Positions 18,945-29,499 of a stretch of 64,000 nt of DNA are shown here, piece after piece. A program made the position numbers and the translations under genes. Source of the DNA: Thermoplasmata archaeon (GTDB lineage Archaea; Thermoplasmatota; Thermoplasmata; Sysuiplasmatales; Sysuiplasmataceae); the NCBI GenBank assembly GCA_021806165.1, contig JAJZXY010000001.1, positions 76,836 through 140,835 on the forward strand, in the 5' to 3' direction. Position 1 is the stretch's first letter; every line of letters begins with the position of its first letter. The notes below the pieces were generated by a model. That model saw nothing but the letters and a program-made list of their open reading frames with translations. It ran no database searches and had not been told where the DNA came from.

Positions 18945-20321
18945 CTACTTCCTCCTCCATCTTATTCCGCCGGCAGTGTCCTCCAGCAGAATGCCCATGC
19001 TGTCCAGGCGCTCCCGTATCTCATCGGCCCTGGCGAAGTTCCCGCTGCGCCTGGCCCCCTCCCTCTCTTCTATGAGCCTTTCCACCTCACTGTCCGCCTT
19101 CATCTTCTCGAAGGCGGCAGGCCTGATCACACCGAGCACTGAATTGACATACCTGACGGCGCCGAGTATCTCTCCGGCCGCACTGCCTGACAGCCTGCCC
19201 TCCTCGGCAAGCTTCGCCGCCTCCTTCATCCCGGCGAAGAGGGAGGCAATCGCATCCCTGCTGTTGAAATCATCGTCCATTGCAGATTCAAATCCACTTT
19301 TTATGGCCCCGGCAATGCCATTGCCGTCACCGCTGCCTCTGCTGGAAAGGAGGGAGAAGACATACCCTTCAAGTCTCTTTACCGCCTGCCCGCTTTCCTC
19401 CAGCGAATTGTCAGAGAAATCAATCTGCCTCCTGTAGAGGCTGTTCGCAAAGTAGAACCTCACCGCTTCCACGGAGTGCTGCCTGAGCGTCTCCCTGACC
19501 GGGCTGAAGTTCCTGAGCGACTTAGACATCTTGGCGCCTGACACGTTCAGCATTCCGACGTGCATCCAGTACCTGGCAAACTGCTTCCCCGTGCATGCTT
19601 CGCTCTGCTGTATCTCGTTCTCATGGTGCGGGAATATCAGGTCCTCCCCGCCGCCATGTATGTCCAGCGTCTCCCCAAGGTATTTCATGGACATTGCCGA
19701 GCATTCTATGTGCCACCCGGGCCTGCCCTTTCCCCACGGACTTTCCCAGCTGACCTCGCCCGGCTTCGCCTCCTTCCACAGCGCGAAGTCGCCCGGGTTG
19801 CGCTTCCTTTCGTCCACCTCCACCCTTGCCCCGGCAAGGATCTGGTCCATCGACTGCCCCGAAAGCCTCCCGTAGTCCACCGCCCTTGAAATATCAAAGT
19901 AGACGCTTCCCCCCAGCTGGTAGGCGAACCCGCCGTCAACCAGCCTGCTGACAAGCGCTATGATCCCGCCTATGTTGTCGGAAGCCCTGACATATTCTGA
20001 AACGCTTTCCACGCCAAGCAGCTTCATGTCCTCGATAAACTCGCCTGCATAGCCGTCAGAGAGTTCCAGGGCGCCCATCCCCCTCTCAGCCGCCCTCGCT
20101 ATTATCTTGTCATCAATGTCGGTTATGTTGACCACAAGCTTCACATCATAGCCGCGGAGGGCGAGATACCTGGCGATTATGTCGAAGGAGATGAATGTCC
20201 GGGCATGGCCTATGTGCATCGCGTCGTAGACAGTCAGCCCGCAGACGTAGATGCCCACATGCGGAGGCGAAAGCGGCCTGAACTCCCTCTTCTCCCCGGA
20301 CATCGTGTCATATACCCTCAT
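18945..20321 (-). CDS. cysS: Cysteinyl-tRNA synthetase
   Basis: Class I synthetase, about 458 aa from ATG 20321. It has YVCGLTVYDAMHIGHART with the HIGH motif and zinc-ligand Cys, WHIECSAMS, the HHENE zinc site and KMSKSLRNF. The frame is open to 20372, but the N-terminus RVYDTMSGEKREF at 20321 is the family one, and a TATA box 30 bases upstream supports it. Its stop is three bases from that of gltX on the other strand. The genome thus uses direct Cys-tRNA charging. Confidence 0.95.
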   Translation of the reverse strand: MRVYDTMSGEKREFRPLSPPHVGIYVCGLTVYDAMHIGHARTFISFDIIARYLALRGYDVKLVVNITDIDDKIIARAAERGMGALELSDGYAGEFIEDMKLLGVESVSEYVRASDNIGGIIALVSRLVDGGFAYQLGGSVYFDISRAVDYGRLSGQSMDQILAGARVEVDERKRNPGDFALWKEAKPGEVSWESPWGKGRPGWHIECSAMSMKYLGETLDIHGGGEDLIFPHHENEIQQSEACTGKQFARYWMHVGMLNVSGAKMSKSLRNFSPVRETLRQHSVEAVRFYFANSLYRRQIDFSDNSLEESGQAVKRLEGYVFSLLSSRGSGDGNGIAGAIKSGFESAMDDDFNSRDAIASLFAGMKEAAKLAEEGRLSGSAAGEILGAVRYVNSVLGVIRPAAFEKMKADSEVERLIEEREGARRSGNFARADEIRERLDSMGILLEDTAGGIRWRRK

Positions 20322-20350
20322 AGCAACAACCGGCCTCAAAATGGGAATGA

Positions 20351-20364
20351 CTGCATATATTAAA
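20351..20364 (-). promoter_or_regulatory. TATA box for cysS
   Basis: On the minus strand the segment reads TTTAATATATGCAG. Its centre is about 36 bases before ATG 20321, giving a transcript with a leader of roughly ten bases and supporting the shorter start. Confidence 0.5.
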
Positions 20365-20446
20365 GGTGGCACAGGCGGGAGATTATCACTTTCGAGAGTT
20401 TGGGCGCAGTCTTAAAAAGCATGGCCCAGGGGTCAGACATCCGTAC

Positions 20447-21838
20447 ATGTACAGGAAGAGTCTGCGCGGCGACCGGCATGGCGTTGCCGGAGCAGTTGCG
20501 ACTATGTTCGTGCTGCTTATCATTCTTCTTTTCATCTCCATCTACGCGGCGAGCTACGTGCCAGTCTATGCGAGAAACCAGGAGAACAGCCATATGCAGC
20601 AGCTCTATGAGCAGTTCTCTTCCTACCAGCTCCAGAACTACAACATGGAGTCGGGCGGCTGGCCCTACCCTGTCACCACGACAATGAACCTGGGCACACC
20701 AGGCATTGCGCCCTTCGCCCAGCCCACAAGCGGCTCGCTTGTCTACTCATCCAGTGCCTTCTCCGCCTCCATCTCCTACAAGCTCGGCGTCCCCGTCTCC
20801 CTGCCCTCATGCCAGCATGACTACTATGAGAACCTGAATTCCAGCAACAGGCCGACGCACATGGAGTCATACTTCACAGAGAGCTCGACCTTCACCGGCC
20901 CCACGGTGACAACCACCAACCCGAATCACTACGGAGTTCCTGCAGGCAGCGTTGCATGCTACGTGGTGAATTCATCCTACATAAACAGCACCGACTTCGA
21001 CATCTTCCTCGGCTCCACCACGAGCCATCTCAACAATTTCACACTAATAGTGTCTGTCTACGGCAACCATAATGCAATAGACTTCTTCGGCTACGGTGAC
21101 AACCTCACAATATGGTACATTTCATACGGCGCATACAACCAGATGTTTGACAACAGCAACAATTTCTGCGGCTTCGAGTTCTCAGGGCACAACGACATAG
21201 GATATGTGCAGGACTACGGGCGCGGAGATGTGGCCCCCTTCGGATGGCCGCACTTCCAGGCTTCCCAGCAGTATTACAGCATCGGCGGCTCCCTGGCCGC
21301 CACTGTTTACAACCAGTACTACACGCCCCAGACGCTCGTCTACCAGGGCGGCGCAGTTATACTGAGCCAGCACAACTCCTCCATAATGCAGAACGGCCCC
21401 GAGTTTTCCGCCGTAAACAGCTCATCGAAGGGTGCGGGCATCTCACTCAACCTCATATCACTAATCGGTAGCGACTTCACACTCTCGGGCAACGGCCCGG
21501 TTTCACTGACGAATTCCTATTTCTCCGGGACCAACACCACTGTCGGGCAGTACCAGGGGATGAACAGGGTTAATGTGCTGAACCTCACGATCAGCTCAAG
21601 CTATGCTTCCGCGTGGGCGTCGTACTTCGCATCGAAGTTGACAGGCCTCCAGAACGTGACTGCCAATCCTCTGGTTGCCCTGGTGGGCAACGGCTGCTAT
21701 GATGCATCAGGCTTCCATGTCCCGTGGGGCGCCTATGCACTGACCGTATCCGGCAGCACGCTGCACCTGTCACTCTTCAACATCGCAAACCTGAACCTCG
21801 GCATAGGCGAGCTGCAGACAACTGCAGGCCAGGGCTGA
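20447..21838 (+). CDS. Sequon-rich surface protein with one N-terminal membrane anchor
   Basis: Probable cell-surface glycoprotein of about 463 aa. ATG 20447 gives a basic start (MYRKSLRGDRHG) and then one long hydrophobic segment (residues about 16-40), similar to archaeal pilin-like anchors. The rest is rich in Ser, Tyr, Asn and Thr with many N-x-S/T sequons, for example NSSYINSTDF and NNFTLIV, and few charged residues. It fits an exported substrate of the AglB pathway. Function unknown; a beta-helix or pilin-like fold is possible but not shown. An AT-rich box at about 20408-20417 is well placed for a nearly leaderless start. Confidence 0.7.
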   Translation: MYRKSLRGDRHGVAGAVATMFVLLIILLFISIYAASYVPVYARNQENSHMQQLYEQFSSYQLQNYNMESGGWPYPVTTTMNLGTPGIAPFAQPTSGSLVYSSSAFSASISYKLGVPVSLPSCQHDYYENLNSSNRPTHMESYFTESSTFTGPTVTTTNPNHYGVPAGSVACYVVNSSYINSTDFDIFLGSTTSHLNNFTLIVSVYGNHNAIDFFGYGDNLTIWYISYGAYNQMFDNSNNFCGFEFSGHNDIGYVQDYGRGDVAPFGWPHFQASQQYYSIGGSLAATVYNQYYTPQTLVYQGGAVILSQHNSSIMQNGPEFSAVNSSSKGAGISLNLISLIGSDFTLSGNGPVSLTNSYFSGTNTTVGQYQGMNRVNVLNLTISSSYASAWASYFASKLTGLQNVTANPLVALVGNGCYDASGFHVPWGAYALTVSGSTLHLSLFNIANLNLGIGELQTTAGQG

Positions 21839-21860
21839 ACGCCAGACTGCAGCCTGCATA

Positions 21861-21870
21861 ATACTTATAA
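21861..21870 (+). promoter_or_regulatory. TATA box for pyrD-pyrK
   Basis: AATACTTATA is centred about 28 bases before the GTG start at 21894, consistent with a leaderless pyrD message. It places pyrD-pyrK in its own transcript, separate from the surface-protein gene. Confidence 0.55.
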
Positions 21871-21893
21871 CCCCCGCTGTTAACTGTCGGTGT

Positions 21894-22808
21894 GTGAGCG
21901 TCCCGGACACAGGCACGGCGGTAGGCACCCTGAAATTCAGGAACCCGCTTCTCCTTGCCAGCGGCATTCTCGGGGAAAGCGCGGCCTCCATGGTGAGGGT
22001 GTACAATTCGGGCGCAGCCGGCGTGGTAACAAAGTCCATAGGCTCCGAATCAAGGCCAGGCTACAGGAATCCGACCGTGTTCGAATTCGGCTCAGGAATG
22101 CTCAATGCAATGGGCCTCCCCAATCCTGGCATTGTTGATTTCGGCGAAGTTGTCAGGAAGACCAGGGCGTCAGGTGTCCCGACCATTGCCAGCATATTCG
22201 GCTCCAGCCCGGCTGAATTCGCGGCTCTCGCAGCTTCCATGCAGGAGTACGGGGCGGACGCAGTGGAACTGAATCTCAGCTGCCCCCATGTCGAAGGGTT
22301 CGGCGCCGAGATCGGGAGCACCCCGGCCATGGTGGGGGAGGTTGTGAAGACGGTCAGGGATTCTGTCTCTTTGCCCATCTGGGCCAAGATGACACCGAAC
22401 GTTTCCGACGTGGCAGCCCTGGCAGGAGCTGCAGAGGATGCAGGCGCTGACGCCATAGTCGCCATCAACACCGTAAAGGGAATGGCCATCTCGGCAAAGC
22501 TCAGGATGCCTGTGCTTTCCCACAGCGTGGGGGGCATGTCAGGCAGGGCGGTGAAGTATGTCGGCCTCAGGTCCGTCTACGAAATAAGCGGAAGATGCGG
22601 CCTGCCGGTCGTAGGCGTCGGCGGCATAAGCTGCGGCGAGGACGTGGCTGAGTACCTGATGGCAGGAGCAAGCGCCGTCCAGGTGGGCACGGCAGTTTCA
22701 GAGGGAGGGCCGGGCGTGTTCGGAAGGATCGCAGGGGAGCTTTCATCATTCATGTCATCAGAGGGCTTTTCATCGATACGGGAGATGGTCGGCATTGCAC
22801 GCAGATAG
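21894..22808 (+). CDS. pyrD: Dihydroorotate dehydrogenase, catalytic subunit (PyrD-B type)
   Basis: FMN enzyme oxidising dihydroorotate to orotate. About 304 aa. Motifs: NPLLLASGILGE near the N-terminus, the KSIGSESRPGYRNPT substrate loop, ELNLSCPHVEG with the class 1 catalytic Cys, and VGVGGISCGEDVAEYLMAGASA for FMN phosphate. The start is GTG 21894. It overlaps pyrK by 14 bases, and the pair forms the NAD-linked PyrD-B/PyrK complex. Confidence 0.94.
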   Translation: MSVPDTGTAVGTLKFRNPLLLASGILGESAASMVRVYNSGAAGVVTKSIGSESRPGYRNPTVFEFGSGMLNAMGLPNPGIVDFGEVVRKTRASGVPTIASIFGSSPAEFAALAASMQEYGADAVELNLSCPHVEGFGAEIGSTPAMVGEVVKTVRDSVSLPIWAKMTPNVSDVAALAGAAEDAGADAIVAINTVKGMAISAKLRMPVLSHSVGGMSGRAVKYVGLRSVYEISGRCGLPVVGVGGISCGEDVAEYLMAGASAVQVGTAVSEGGPGVFGRIAGELSSFMSSEGFSSIREMVGIARR

Positions 22809-23577
22809 GCTCAGGCTGGTCGAGGTCGAGGAGGTTGTGAGGGAGTCGCCGTCCATCTATACCATCAGGTACAGGGATGACAGGCCTGCCCTTCCAGGCC
22901 AGTTTGTGATGGTATGGCTTCCCGGGGTCAACGAGGTGCCCATGTCCCTTTCCTACACGGGCGAGGACAAGGGGTTCACCTTCAGGCCCGTGGGAGAAAC
23001 GACGAAGGCGCTTGCTGCCCTTGAGCCGGGTGCGCCGCTGGGTATCAGAGGGATATTCGGCAACAGTTTCAAACTCACTACCGGGAGCGCGCTGATCGTG
23101 GGGGGAGGCACAGGCATAGCCTCAATCATAGCCGCAGTTGAACCGTTCTCCTCGAAAGCCCGCGTCCACGCAGCCCTTGGCGCAAGGACCGCCGACGAGC
23201 TGTTCTTCGAGAAGAGGGTTGAGGAGAGCGGGGCGGTGCTGCATGTTGCAACGGACGACGGAAGCCGCGGGCACCACGGCCTGGTGACAGATGTCGTCAG
23301 GAAGCTGCTTGAGTCAGGCGGCATAGGGCAGGTTATTGCCTGCGGCCCGGAAAGGATGCTTCGGGGCACAGCCGTGCTTGGCAGGGAGTTTGGCATACCA
23401 GGACAGTATTCAGTCGAAAGGTTCATGAAATGCGGCATCGGCATATGCGATGCCTGCAGCCTCGATGGACGGCTGGTATGCAATGACGGCCCCGTGTTCG
23501 ACGGCGATTTCCTTCTCGACTCCGAGGATTTTGGAAGATACAGGCTCGCTCCAGACGGAAGGCGCGTTACTGTTTAG
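22795..23577 (+). CDS. pyrK: Dihydroorotate dehydrogenase electron-transfer subunit
   Basis: Ferredoxin-reductase-like subunit that passes electrons from PyrD to NAD. 260 aa. The FAD domain comes first (LPGQFVMVWLPG), then the NAD-binding loop ALIVGGGTGIAS, and near the C-terminus the 2Fe-2S Cys cluster MKCGIGICDACSLDG with a fourth Cys in RLVCNDGP. The TTG 22795 start lies within the pyrD end. Family is certain; start moderately so. Confidence 0.92.
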   Translation: MHADRLRLVEVEEVVRESPSIYTIRYRDDRPALPGQFVMVWLPGVNEVPMSLSYTGEDKGFTFRPVGETTKALAALEPGAPLGIRGIFGNSFKLTTGSALIVGGGTGIASIIAAVEPFSSKARVHAALGARTADELFFEKRVEESGAVLHVATDDGSRGHHGLVTDVVRKLLESGGIGQVIACGPERMLRGTAVLGREFGIPGQYSVERFMKCGIGICDACSLDGRLVCNDGPVFDGDFLLDSEDFGRYRLAPDGRRVTV

Positions 23578-23618
23578 CGCACGAAGAAGCAAAGGCTTTA
23601 TTTCCAGACCATCATTGA

Positions 23619-25304
<1,686 letters not shown>

Positions 25305-25313
25305 GTGCTCAAC

Positions 25314-25712
25314 ATGGCTCGGAAGATCAGGGTGCTGATTGCAAAACCGGGGCTGGACGGCCACGACAGGGGAGCAAAGGTTGTTGCCAGGGCGCTTAGG
25401 GATGCAGGCATGGAAGTGATATACACCGGCCTCCACCAGTCGCCTGAACAGATAGTGCAGACTGCACTGCAGGAGGATGTCGACGCCATTGGGCTGAGCA
25501 GCCTTTCAGGCTCGCACGACGTTCTCTTCCCTCGGGTGATGGAGCTTGTCAGGAAGAACAGGATGAAGGTGCTTGTGACTGCCGGGGGGATTATACCGGA
25601 GGAGGATGTGCCAGCCCTCAGGAAGTGCGGCATAGCCGCAGTGTTTGGGCCAGGAACATCCATAGAGGAGATTGTGAAGTTCCACAAGGACAGACTCGGG
25701 CGAAGGAGCTGA
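25314..25712 (+). CDS. Methylmalonyl-CoA mutase, cobalamin-binding subunit
   Basis: Small B12-binding chain, 132 aa. DxHxxG is seen as DGHDRG at residues 15-20 with the cobalt-ligand His17, followed by [10 protein letters not shown] and [12 protein letters not shown] typical of the fold. ATG 25314 is chosen over GTG 25305 because AGGTGC five bases upstream is the Shine-Dalgarno. Works with the large subunit encoded directly upstream. Confidence 0.95.
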   Translation: MARKIRVLIAKPGLDGHDRGAKVVARALRDAGMEVIYTGLHQSPEQIVQTALQEDVDAIGLSSLSGSHDVLFPRVMELVRKNRMKVLVTAGGIIPEEDVPALRKCGIAAVFGPGTSIEEIVKFHKDRLGRRS

Positions 25713-25727
25713 CCCGCCGGCGATCAG

Positions 25728-26696
25728 ATGAATTACACCACTCTCGCCAGGAGCATTATCAGGGGGGACAGGAAGGCAGCCGCCAGGCTGATCTCAGTGG
25801 TTGAGGACGAGGAGGAGGGGTACGGCGAGGCAATGGATATGATATTCTCGGCCTCTGGCAGGGCGGGCGTGCTGGGCATTACTGGTGCACCGGGCGTGGG
25901 CAAGAGCACGCTTGTATTCGAGCTTGCCAAGGGATTCAGGAAGGAGGGGAAGAGCGTGGGCATTGTTGCCGTAGACCCAACCAGCCCCCTCACCGGCGGC
26001 GCAATCCTGGGCGACAGAATAAGGATGTCAGAGCTTTCCTCCGATCCGGGCGTGTTCATAAGGAGCATGGGAAGCCGCGGCGGCACTGGCGGCCTGTCCC
26101 TGCAGGCATCGGCAACAGTCAGGATACTTGACGCACTGGGGTGCGAGGAGATAATAGTCGAGACTGTCGGTGCCGGTCAGACGCAGGTGGATATCATGGG
26201 CCTTGCAGATACCGTTGTTGTCGTCACAATGCCTGGGAGCGGCGACGAAGTACAGTCCATAAAGGCAGGGCTGCTCGAGATAGCCGACATCTATGTGGTG
26301 AACAAGATGGACCTTCCGGGCTCAATGAGCACAGCTGCGGACCTGAGAGCCATGATTGACCTCGTAGAGGACTGGAAGGGGTGGAAGCCGCCCGTCCTGC
26401 TGGCATCGGCTTCAGGTGCCCGGGGACTAGAGGAGGTTGCAGGCAGCATTCGCAGGCACAGGGAGTGGTTCAGCGACCCGGAAGCGCACATGGAGAGGCG
26501 GGCAAGTCAGGCCAGGAAGGAGATTTATGATATCATCGCCAGCGGCATCCTCAGGGCAATTTCGTCTGCGGTGACGGACGAGGAAATGGGAGAGCTGGTG
26601 CGCCTTGTTGCCGAGAGGAAAATGAGTCCGTATGATGCGGCAAGGAAGGTTGCTGGATCGGCTCTGCCGGGAGCAGACCTGTATAAAGCATTATAA
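25728..26696 (+). CDS. meaB: MeaB/ArgK-type G3E GTPase, mutase chaperone
   Basis: GTPase that guards cobalamin loading and protects methylmalonyl-CoA mutase. 322 aa. Walker A is GAPGVGKST at residues 53-61; VDPTSPLTGGAILGDRIRM, IIVETVGAGQTQVDI and NKMDLPG follow. The C-terminal helical arm (SPYDAARKV) is the dimerisation region. It is the third gene of the module, 15 bases after the B12 subunit. No epimerase gene is in the window. Confidence 0.94.
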   Translation: MNYTTLARSIIRGDRKAAARLISVVEDEEEGYGEAMDMIFSASGRAGVLGITGAPGVGKSTLVFELAKGFRKEGKSVGIVAVDPTSPLTGGAILGDRIRMSELSSDPGVFIRSMGSRGGTGGLSLQASATVRILDALGCEEIIVETVGAGQTQVDIMGLADTVVVVTMPGSGDEVQSIKAGLLEIADIYVVNKMDLPGSMSTAADLRAMIDLVEDWKGWKPPVLLASASGARGLEEVAGSIRRHREWFSDPEAHMERRASQARKEIYDIIASGILRAISSAVTDEEMGELVRLVAERKMSPYDAARKVAGSALPGADLYKAL

Positions 26697-26723
26697 TACA
26701 CCTCTTTATTCAAAAGACGTCCA

Positions 26724-26807
26724 GCCGGGATGACAGAGCGGCCATGTGGCAGACTGCAGACATTGTGCTGAAATCTGCAGACAGGAGTTCAAATCTCCTT
26801 CCCGGCT
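26724..26807 (+). tRNA. tRNA-Cys(GCA) with 13-nt intron
   Basis: Acceptor GCCGGGA (26724-26730) pairs with TCCCGGC; the discriminator is T at 26807, the identity base of tRNA-Cys. D-stem ACA/TGT. Anticodon stem GCAGA/TCTGC encloses 20 bases, so 13 must be removed; anticodon GCA is at 26756-26758. T-arm AGGAG-TTCAAAT-CTCCT. No CCA encoded. A TTATAATA box at about 26691-26698, overlapping the meaB stop, fits its promoter. Confidence 0.92.
26760..26772 (+). other. tRNA-Cys intron (13 nt)
   Basis: Placed between positions 37 and 38 by analogy with the Ser intron. The central helix CTGC/GCTG has one T-T mismatch, so the bulge-helix-bulge is relaxed rather than perfect. Exact borders carry some doubt, but a 13-base excess in the loop is certain. 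Confidence 0.7.
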
Positions 26808-26846
26808 CTTCTCCCAAGAGTAGATATTCTCAATTGCCCATCCTTA

Positions 26847-27602
26847 ATGCATAGCAGGAAGAATGCATCCTCGTATTCACGGGCCGAACTAGCGGGGTCG
26901 GTGGCAATGAAACCGGGGAGATTGCTGTGGATGGAAACTGACCGAATCGGCTGGATTCCGGTCAGTACCAACGGATTCCCGCTTATGGAAACGGACGGCA
27001 GCACATTTCACAAAGCCATATCCCGGTTCGTTGCCGGAGAACTTTCAGCTTTCGCGGCGACCGGCATTCCGCTGGATTTGATGTCGAAGGGGCCAATGCC
27101 CAGACATGAGGTAAATGTAATGGGACATGGGGCAATGATTGCCTCTGCCGTCTTCCTCGTTACGGCGGCAGTAATCCTCGCGCCTGTGCTGCCTACTCTG
27201 GTCGTCTTCTTACTGACTGCCTCCTATCCTTCAACACCGGTGAAATCTGGAAGTCCCGTAAATCCGATCGTTGACAGGGGAACATGGATAAACATCAGTG
27301 CCGCTGGTTGATTTTCGATCGGGACACTCTATAATATCAATGCCGTCAATGTTTCAACACTAATCGGTAGCTGAACTTCCACGCAACCTATAGCCCTGAT
27401 GTTCTGGGCTCATTATCCGGATAGGAACTGTTTCCCGGAGATGACAAATTCCACCCATCCATACATGCTGGGAAACATCTCCACTCCTCTTGCTGCAGGA
27501 ATGCACGTGATGGTTTTCGAAACCCTCTCTTCAAAAGATCACATATTCATTACATCAAACATCAATCTTGCCGGTGGTTCGCCACCTGCTTTGACGCCCT
27601 AA
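26847..27602 (+). pseudogene. Decayed membrane/surface protein gene with two in-frame TGA stops
   Basis: One frame reads through as a plausible protein from ATG 26847 to TAA 27602, broken by TGA at 27309-27311 and TGA at 27372-27374. The first part has a hydrophobic segment (MIASAVFLVTAAVILAPVLP); the part after the stops keeps a sequon (PEMTNSTHP) and extracellular-like composition (MFWAHYPDRNC, HIFITSNINLAGG). Since neighbours use TGA as a normal stop, decay is the simplest reading. The gene looks like the single-anchor surface proteins nearby; no specific family recognised. It lies directly after tRNA-Cys. Confidence 0.6.
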
Positions 27603-27708
27603 CCTGGTCCAGTGAGGAAGTTGTGCTCAGGTTGAAGGGTCTGTCATTCGAACTCACTTCATTATACTCCGCTTGTTCGGGGGTGCTGACATGCAATGAT
27701 TCCGGGAG

Positions 27709-28242
27709 TCAAAGCATTCTTGGGCGCAGGAATATGCCAATGATGATGAGCGCGAAGCCTGCCACGCAGATGACAAGTCCGCCTACTCCCAAATAGCCCG
27801 CTTCTTCAAGTGCTACTTCCGGCGTCACTCCAAATGCAAGCAGATTGTGCTGGGGGCTGACATATGCATAGCTTCCGGGCGGGACATTTGTGAAATCAAC
27901 GTTCTGCGAGTTGTTGGTGGCAGTGCCGACACTGAAATTCCTGTAATTCGACGCGTTGACCGCTGGCAGCTCAGAAAGTGGAACGAGCGCGTACTTCTCA
28001 GTTCCATTGAAGCTGACAACTGTTGAGTTGATGAAGAACTCCATATCATTCTGCTGATGCAGTGTGAGATTGGATGATATCCTGGTTTCATACAGCCCGT
28101 TCTGGTACGTTGTATACACCGATGCCGGGAAGATGTCCTTCCCGGTCCCATGGAAGTTCGGATTGACCGCCACGCCTGCAGCAATGCTGGACAGTCCCCC
28201 TGCCAGAACTACCGCAGCCACGATGGTGATGTCCTTCCTCAT
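27709..28242 (-). CDS. Surface-exposed membrane protein with N- and C-terminal helices
   Basis: A 177-residue protein: an N-terminal hydrophobic segment (ITIVAAVVLAGGLSSIAAG), an extracellular-like middle with several N-x-S/T sequons (SSNLTLHQQ, RNFSVG, NNSQNV), then a second membrane helix before the C-terminus LRPRML. ATG 28242 is preferred because a TATA box (28271-28280) lies about 32 bases upstream; the frame is open to 28320. Unknown function; it resembles small archaeal membrane glycoproteins. Confidence 0.6.
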   Translation of the reverse strand: MRKDITIVAAVVLAGGLSSIAAGVAVNPNFHGTGKDIFPASVYTTYQNGLYETRISSNLTLHQQNDMEFFINSTVVSFNGTEKYALVPLSELPAVNASNYRNFSVGTATNNSQNVDFTNVPPGSYAYVSPQHNLLAFGVTPEVALEEAGYLGVGGLVICVAGFALIIIGIFLRPRML

Positions 28243-28270
28243 AAACAGCCCGTAAAACGGAATCAGAGCA

Positions 28271-28280
28271 TATAAACGCA
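28271..28280 (-). promoter_or_regulatory. TATA box for the two-helix surface protein
   Basis: Minus-strand TGCGTTTATA is centred about 33 bases before ATG 28242, giving a leader of about five bases and supporting that start over the two upstream Met codons. Confidence 0.45.
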
Positions 28281-28456
28281 TATCCCACTTCTGGCGCAGG
28301 CCCGCCGAGTTGCATATCAATACCCATTGGACAGCTTATGCGTCATACGGGACTGTTGGACCTGCAGCAGGCCGGGTAAATCCGACAGCAGGCATTGGCA
28401 TCCTGATGACACCATATTATCACGCAGTGAACGACTTGAAGCGTTCGGGACAGCCT

Positions 28457-28464
28457 CTTATATC
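28457..28464 (+). promoter_or_regulatory. TATA box for the 84-aa duplicated protein
   Basis: CTTATATC is centred 25 bases before ATG 28485, which predicts a leaderless transcript and supports the small gene as real. Confidence 0.5.
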
Positions 28465-28484
28465 CACAGGTTGTTTAACTGCCA

Positions 28485-28739
28485 ATGACGAAATTCAACT
28501 TCGAAGTTGGCGATGCGGAGAAGCATCTGGTCAGGGTCAACTGGAGCAAGATCATGAAGCACGTCCGCATAGATATTGACGGGAAGGCAGTAGTGGACGA
28601 ACCTGATTTTTCCCCAGCTGTGAGGACGTACACGTTCGAGGTCGGGGATTCGGAAAAGCACAAGGTTGAGGTAAGTGCGGGTATGTTTTCACCACTGGCC
28701 GCAGTCGTCGACGGCAAGCAGGTGGATAGTCACTCCTGA
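28485..28739 (+). CDS. Small protein built of two tandem beta repeats
   Basis: 84 aa, no hydrophobic segment. Two halves align: FNFEVGDAEKHLVRVNW with a following IDIDGKAVVD, and YTFEVGDSEKHKVEVSAG with AVVDGKQVDS. Each half is about 40 residues and likely three beta strands. Family not recognised; it may be a small ligand- or protein-binding fold. A TATA box at the leaderless distance supports expression. The surrounding 240 bases to the left hold no other gene. Confidence 0.65.
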   Translation: MTKFNFEVGDAEKHLVRVNWSKIMKHVRIDIDGKAVVDEPDFSPAVRTYTFEVGDSEKHKVEVSAGMFSPLAAVVDGKQVDSHS

Positions 28740-28831
28740 ATGCATCCCGCCACAAACAGCTGTCAATGCTACTTCTTCTGCCATGATACCAAAGCAAGGT
28801 CTAAGTGCAGAAACGCGATAACCGCCGTGCA

Positions 28832-29410
28832 ATGAATCCCAGGGTTGATGCTTTCCTCAGGAGTGCAGAAAAGTGGCGGGGCGAGTACCGCACATTGAGG
28901 CGCTTCATCATGGCATGCGGTCTGGATGAAGAGCTGAAGTGGGGCGTTCCATGCTTCACTTCAGAAGGGAAGAACATCGTGCTGATACACGGATTCAAGG
29001 AATTCTGTGCCATACTCTTCTTCAAAGGTGCACTGCTGGACGACCCGGATGGTGTTCTTATCAGGCAGACTGAAAACGTGCAGGCTGCCCGGCATATGCG
29101 CTTCACAAGCGTACGGCAGATTGAGGAGATGGAAGGGATAATCAAGTCGTATGTCAGGCGGGCAGTGGAGGTCGAGAGGTCAGGCAAGAAGGTGAAGATC
29201 AGGGAGACATCCGAATATCCCGTTGCATCTGAGTTCCAGGAAAGGCTGAACGGCGATGCCGCCCTGCGGAAAGCATTCCAGAAGCTCACGCCGGGGCGTC
29301 AGAGATCATACCTCTTCTACTTCTCCCAGGCGAAGCAGTCAAAGACAAGAGTCCTCAGGATTGAGCGCTGCGTCGAGCGCATCCTCGACGGCCGTGGCCT
29401 AAACGATTGA
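28832..29410 (+). CDS. YdeI/OmdA-family protein (DUF1801-like)
   Basis: About 192 aa from ATG 28832. Strong family features: MNPRVDAFL start, GLDEELKWGVPCF, NIVLIHGFKEFCAILFFKGAL, RQTENVQAARHMRF, and a C-terminal LTPGRQRSYLFYFSQ followed by LRIERCVERILDG. The family is widespread in bacteria; its biochemical role is unsettled, with links to stress tolerance. GTG 28805 is in frame but adds an atypical extension. Likely acquired from bacteria, by family distribution. Confidence 0.85.
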   Translation: MNPRVDAFLRSAEKWRGEYRTLRRFIMACGLDEELKWGVPCFTSEGKNIVLIHGFKEFCAILFFKGALLDDPDGVLIRQTENVQAARHMRFTSVRQIEEMEGIIKSYVRRAVEVERSGKKVKIRETSEYPVASEFQERLNGDAALRKAFQKLTPGRQRSYLFYFSQAKQSKTRVLRIERCVERILDGRGLND

Positions 29411-29499
29411 TGCTCATACCCGGGACAGAAGGGATGCGGTATGTCGGAAATGCTGCGGTTTCAGAAACTACTTACATGCAGACCGGTCTTCTCCAGTCA

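Noticed and set aside
26847..27602. TGA recoding (for example selenocysteine or pyrrolysine-like) in the broken surface gene
   Set aside because: TGA ends many normal genes here (S12, S7, sucC, sucD), and no recoding element is visible after the stops; kept only as something to exclude.
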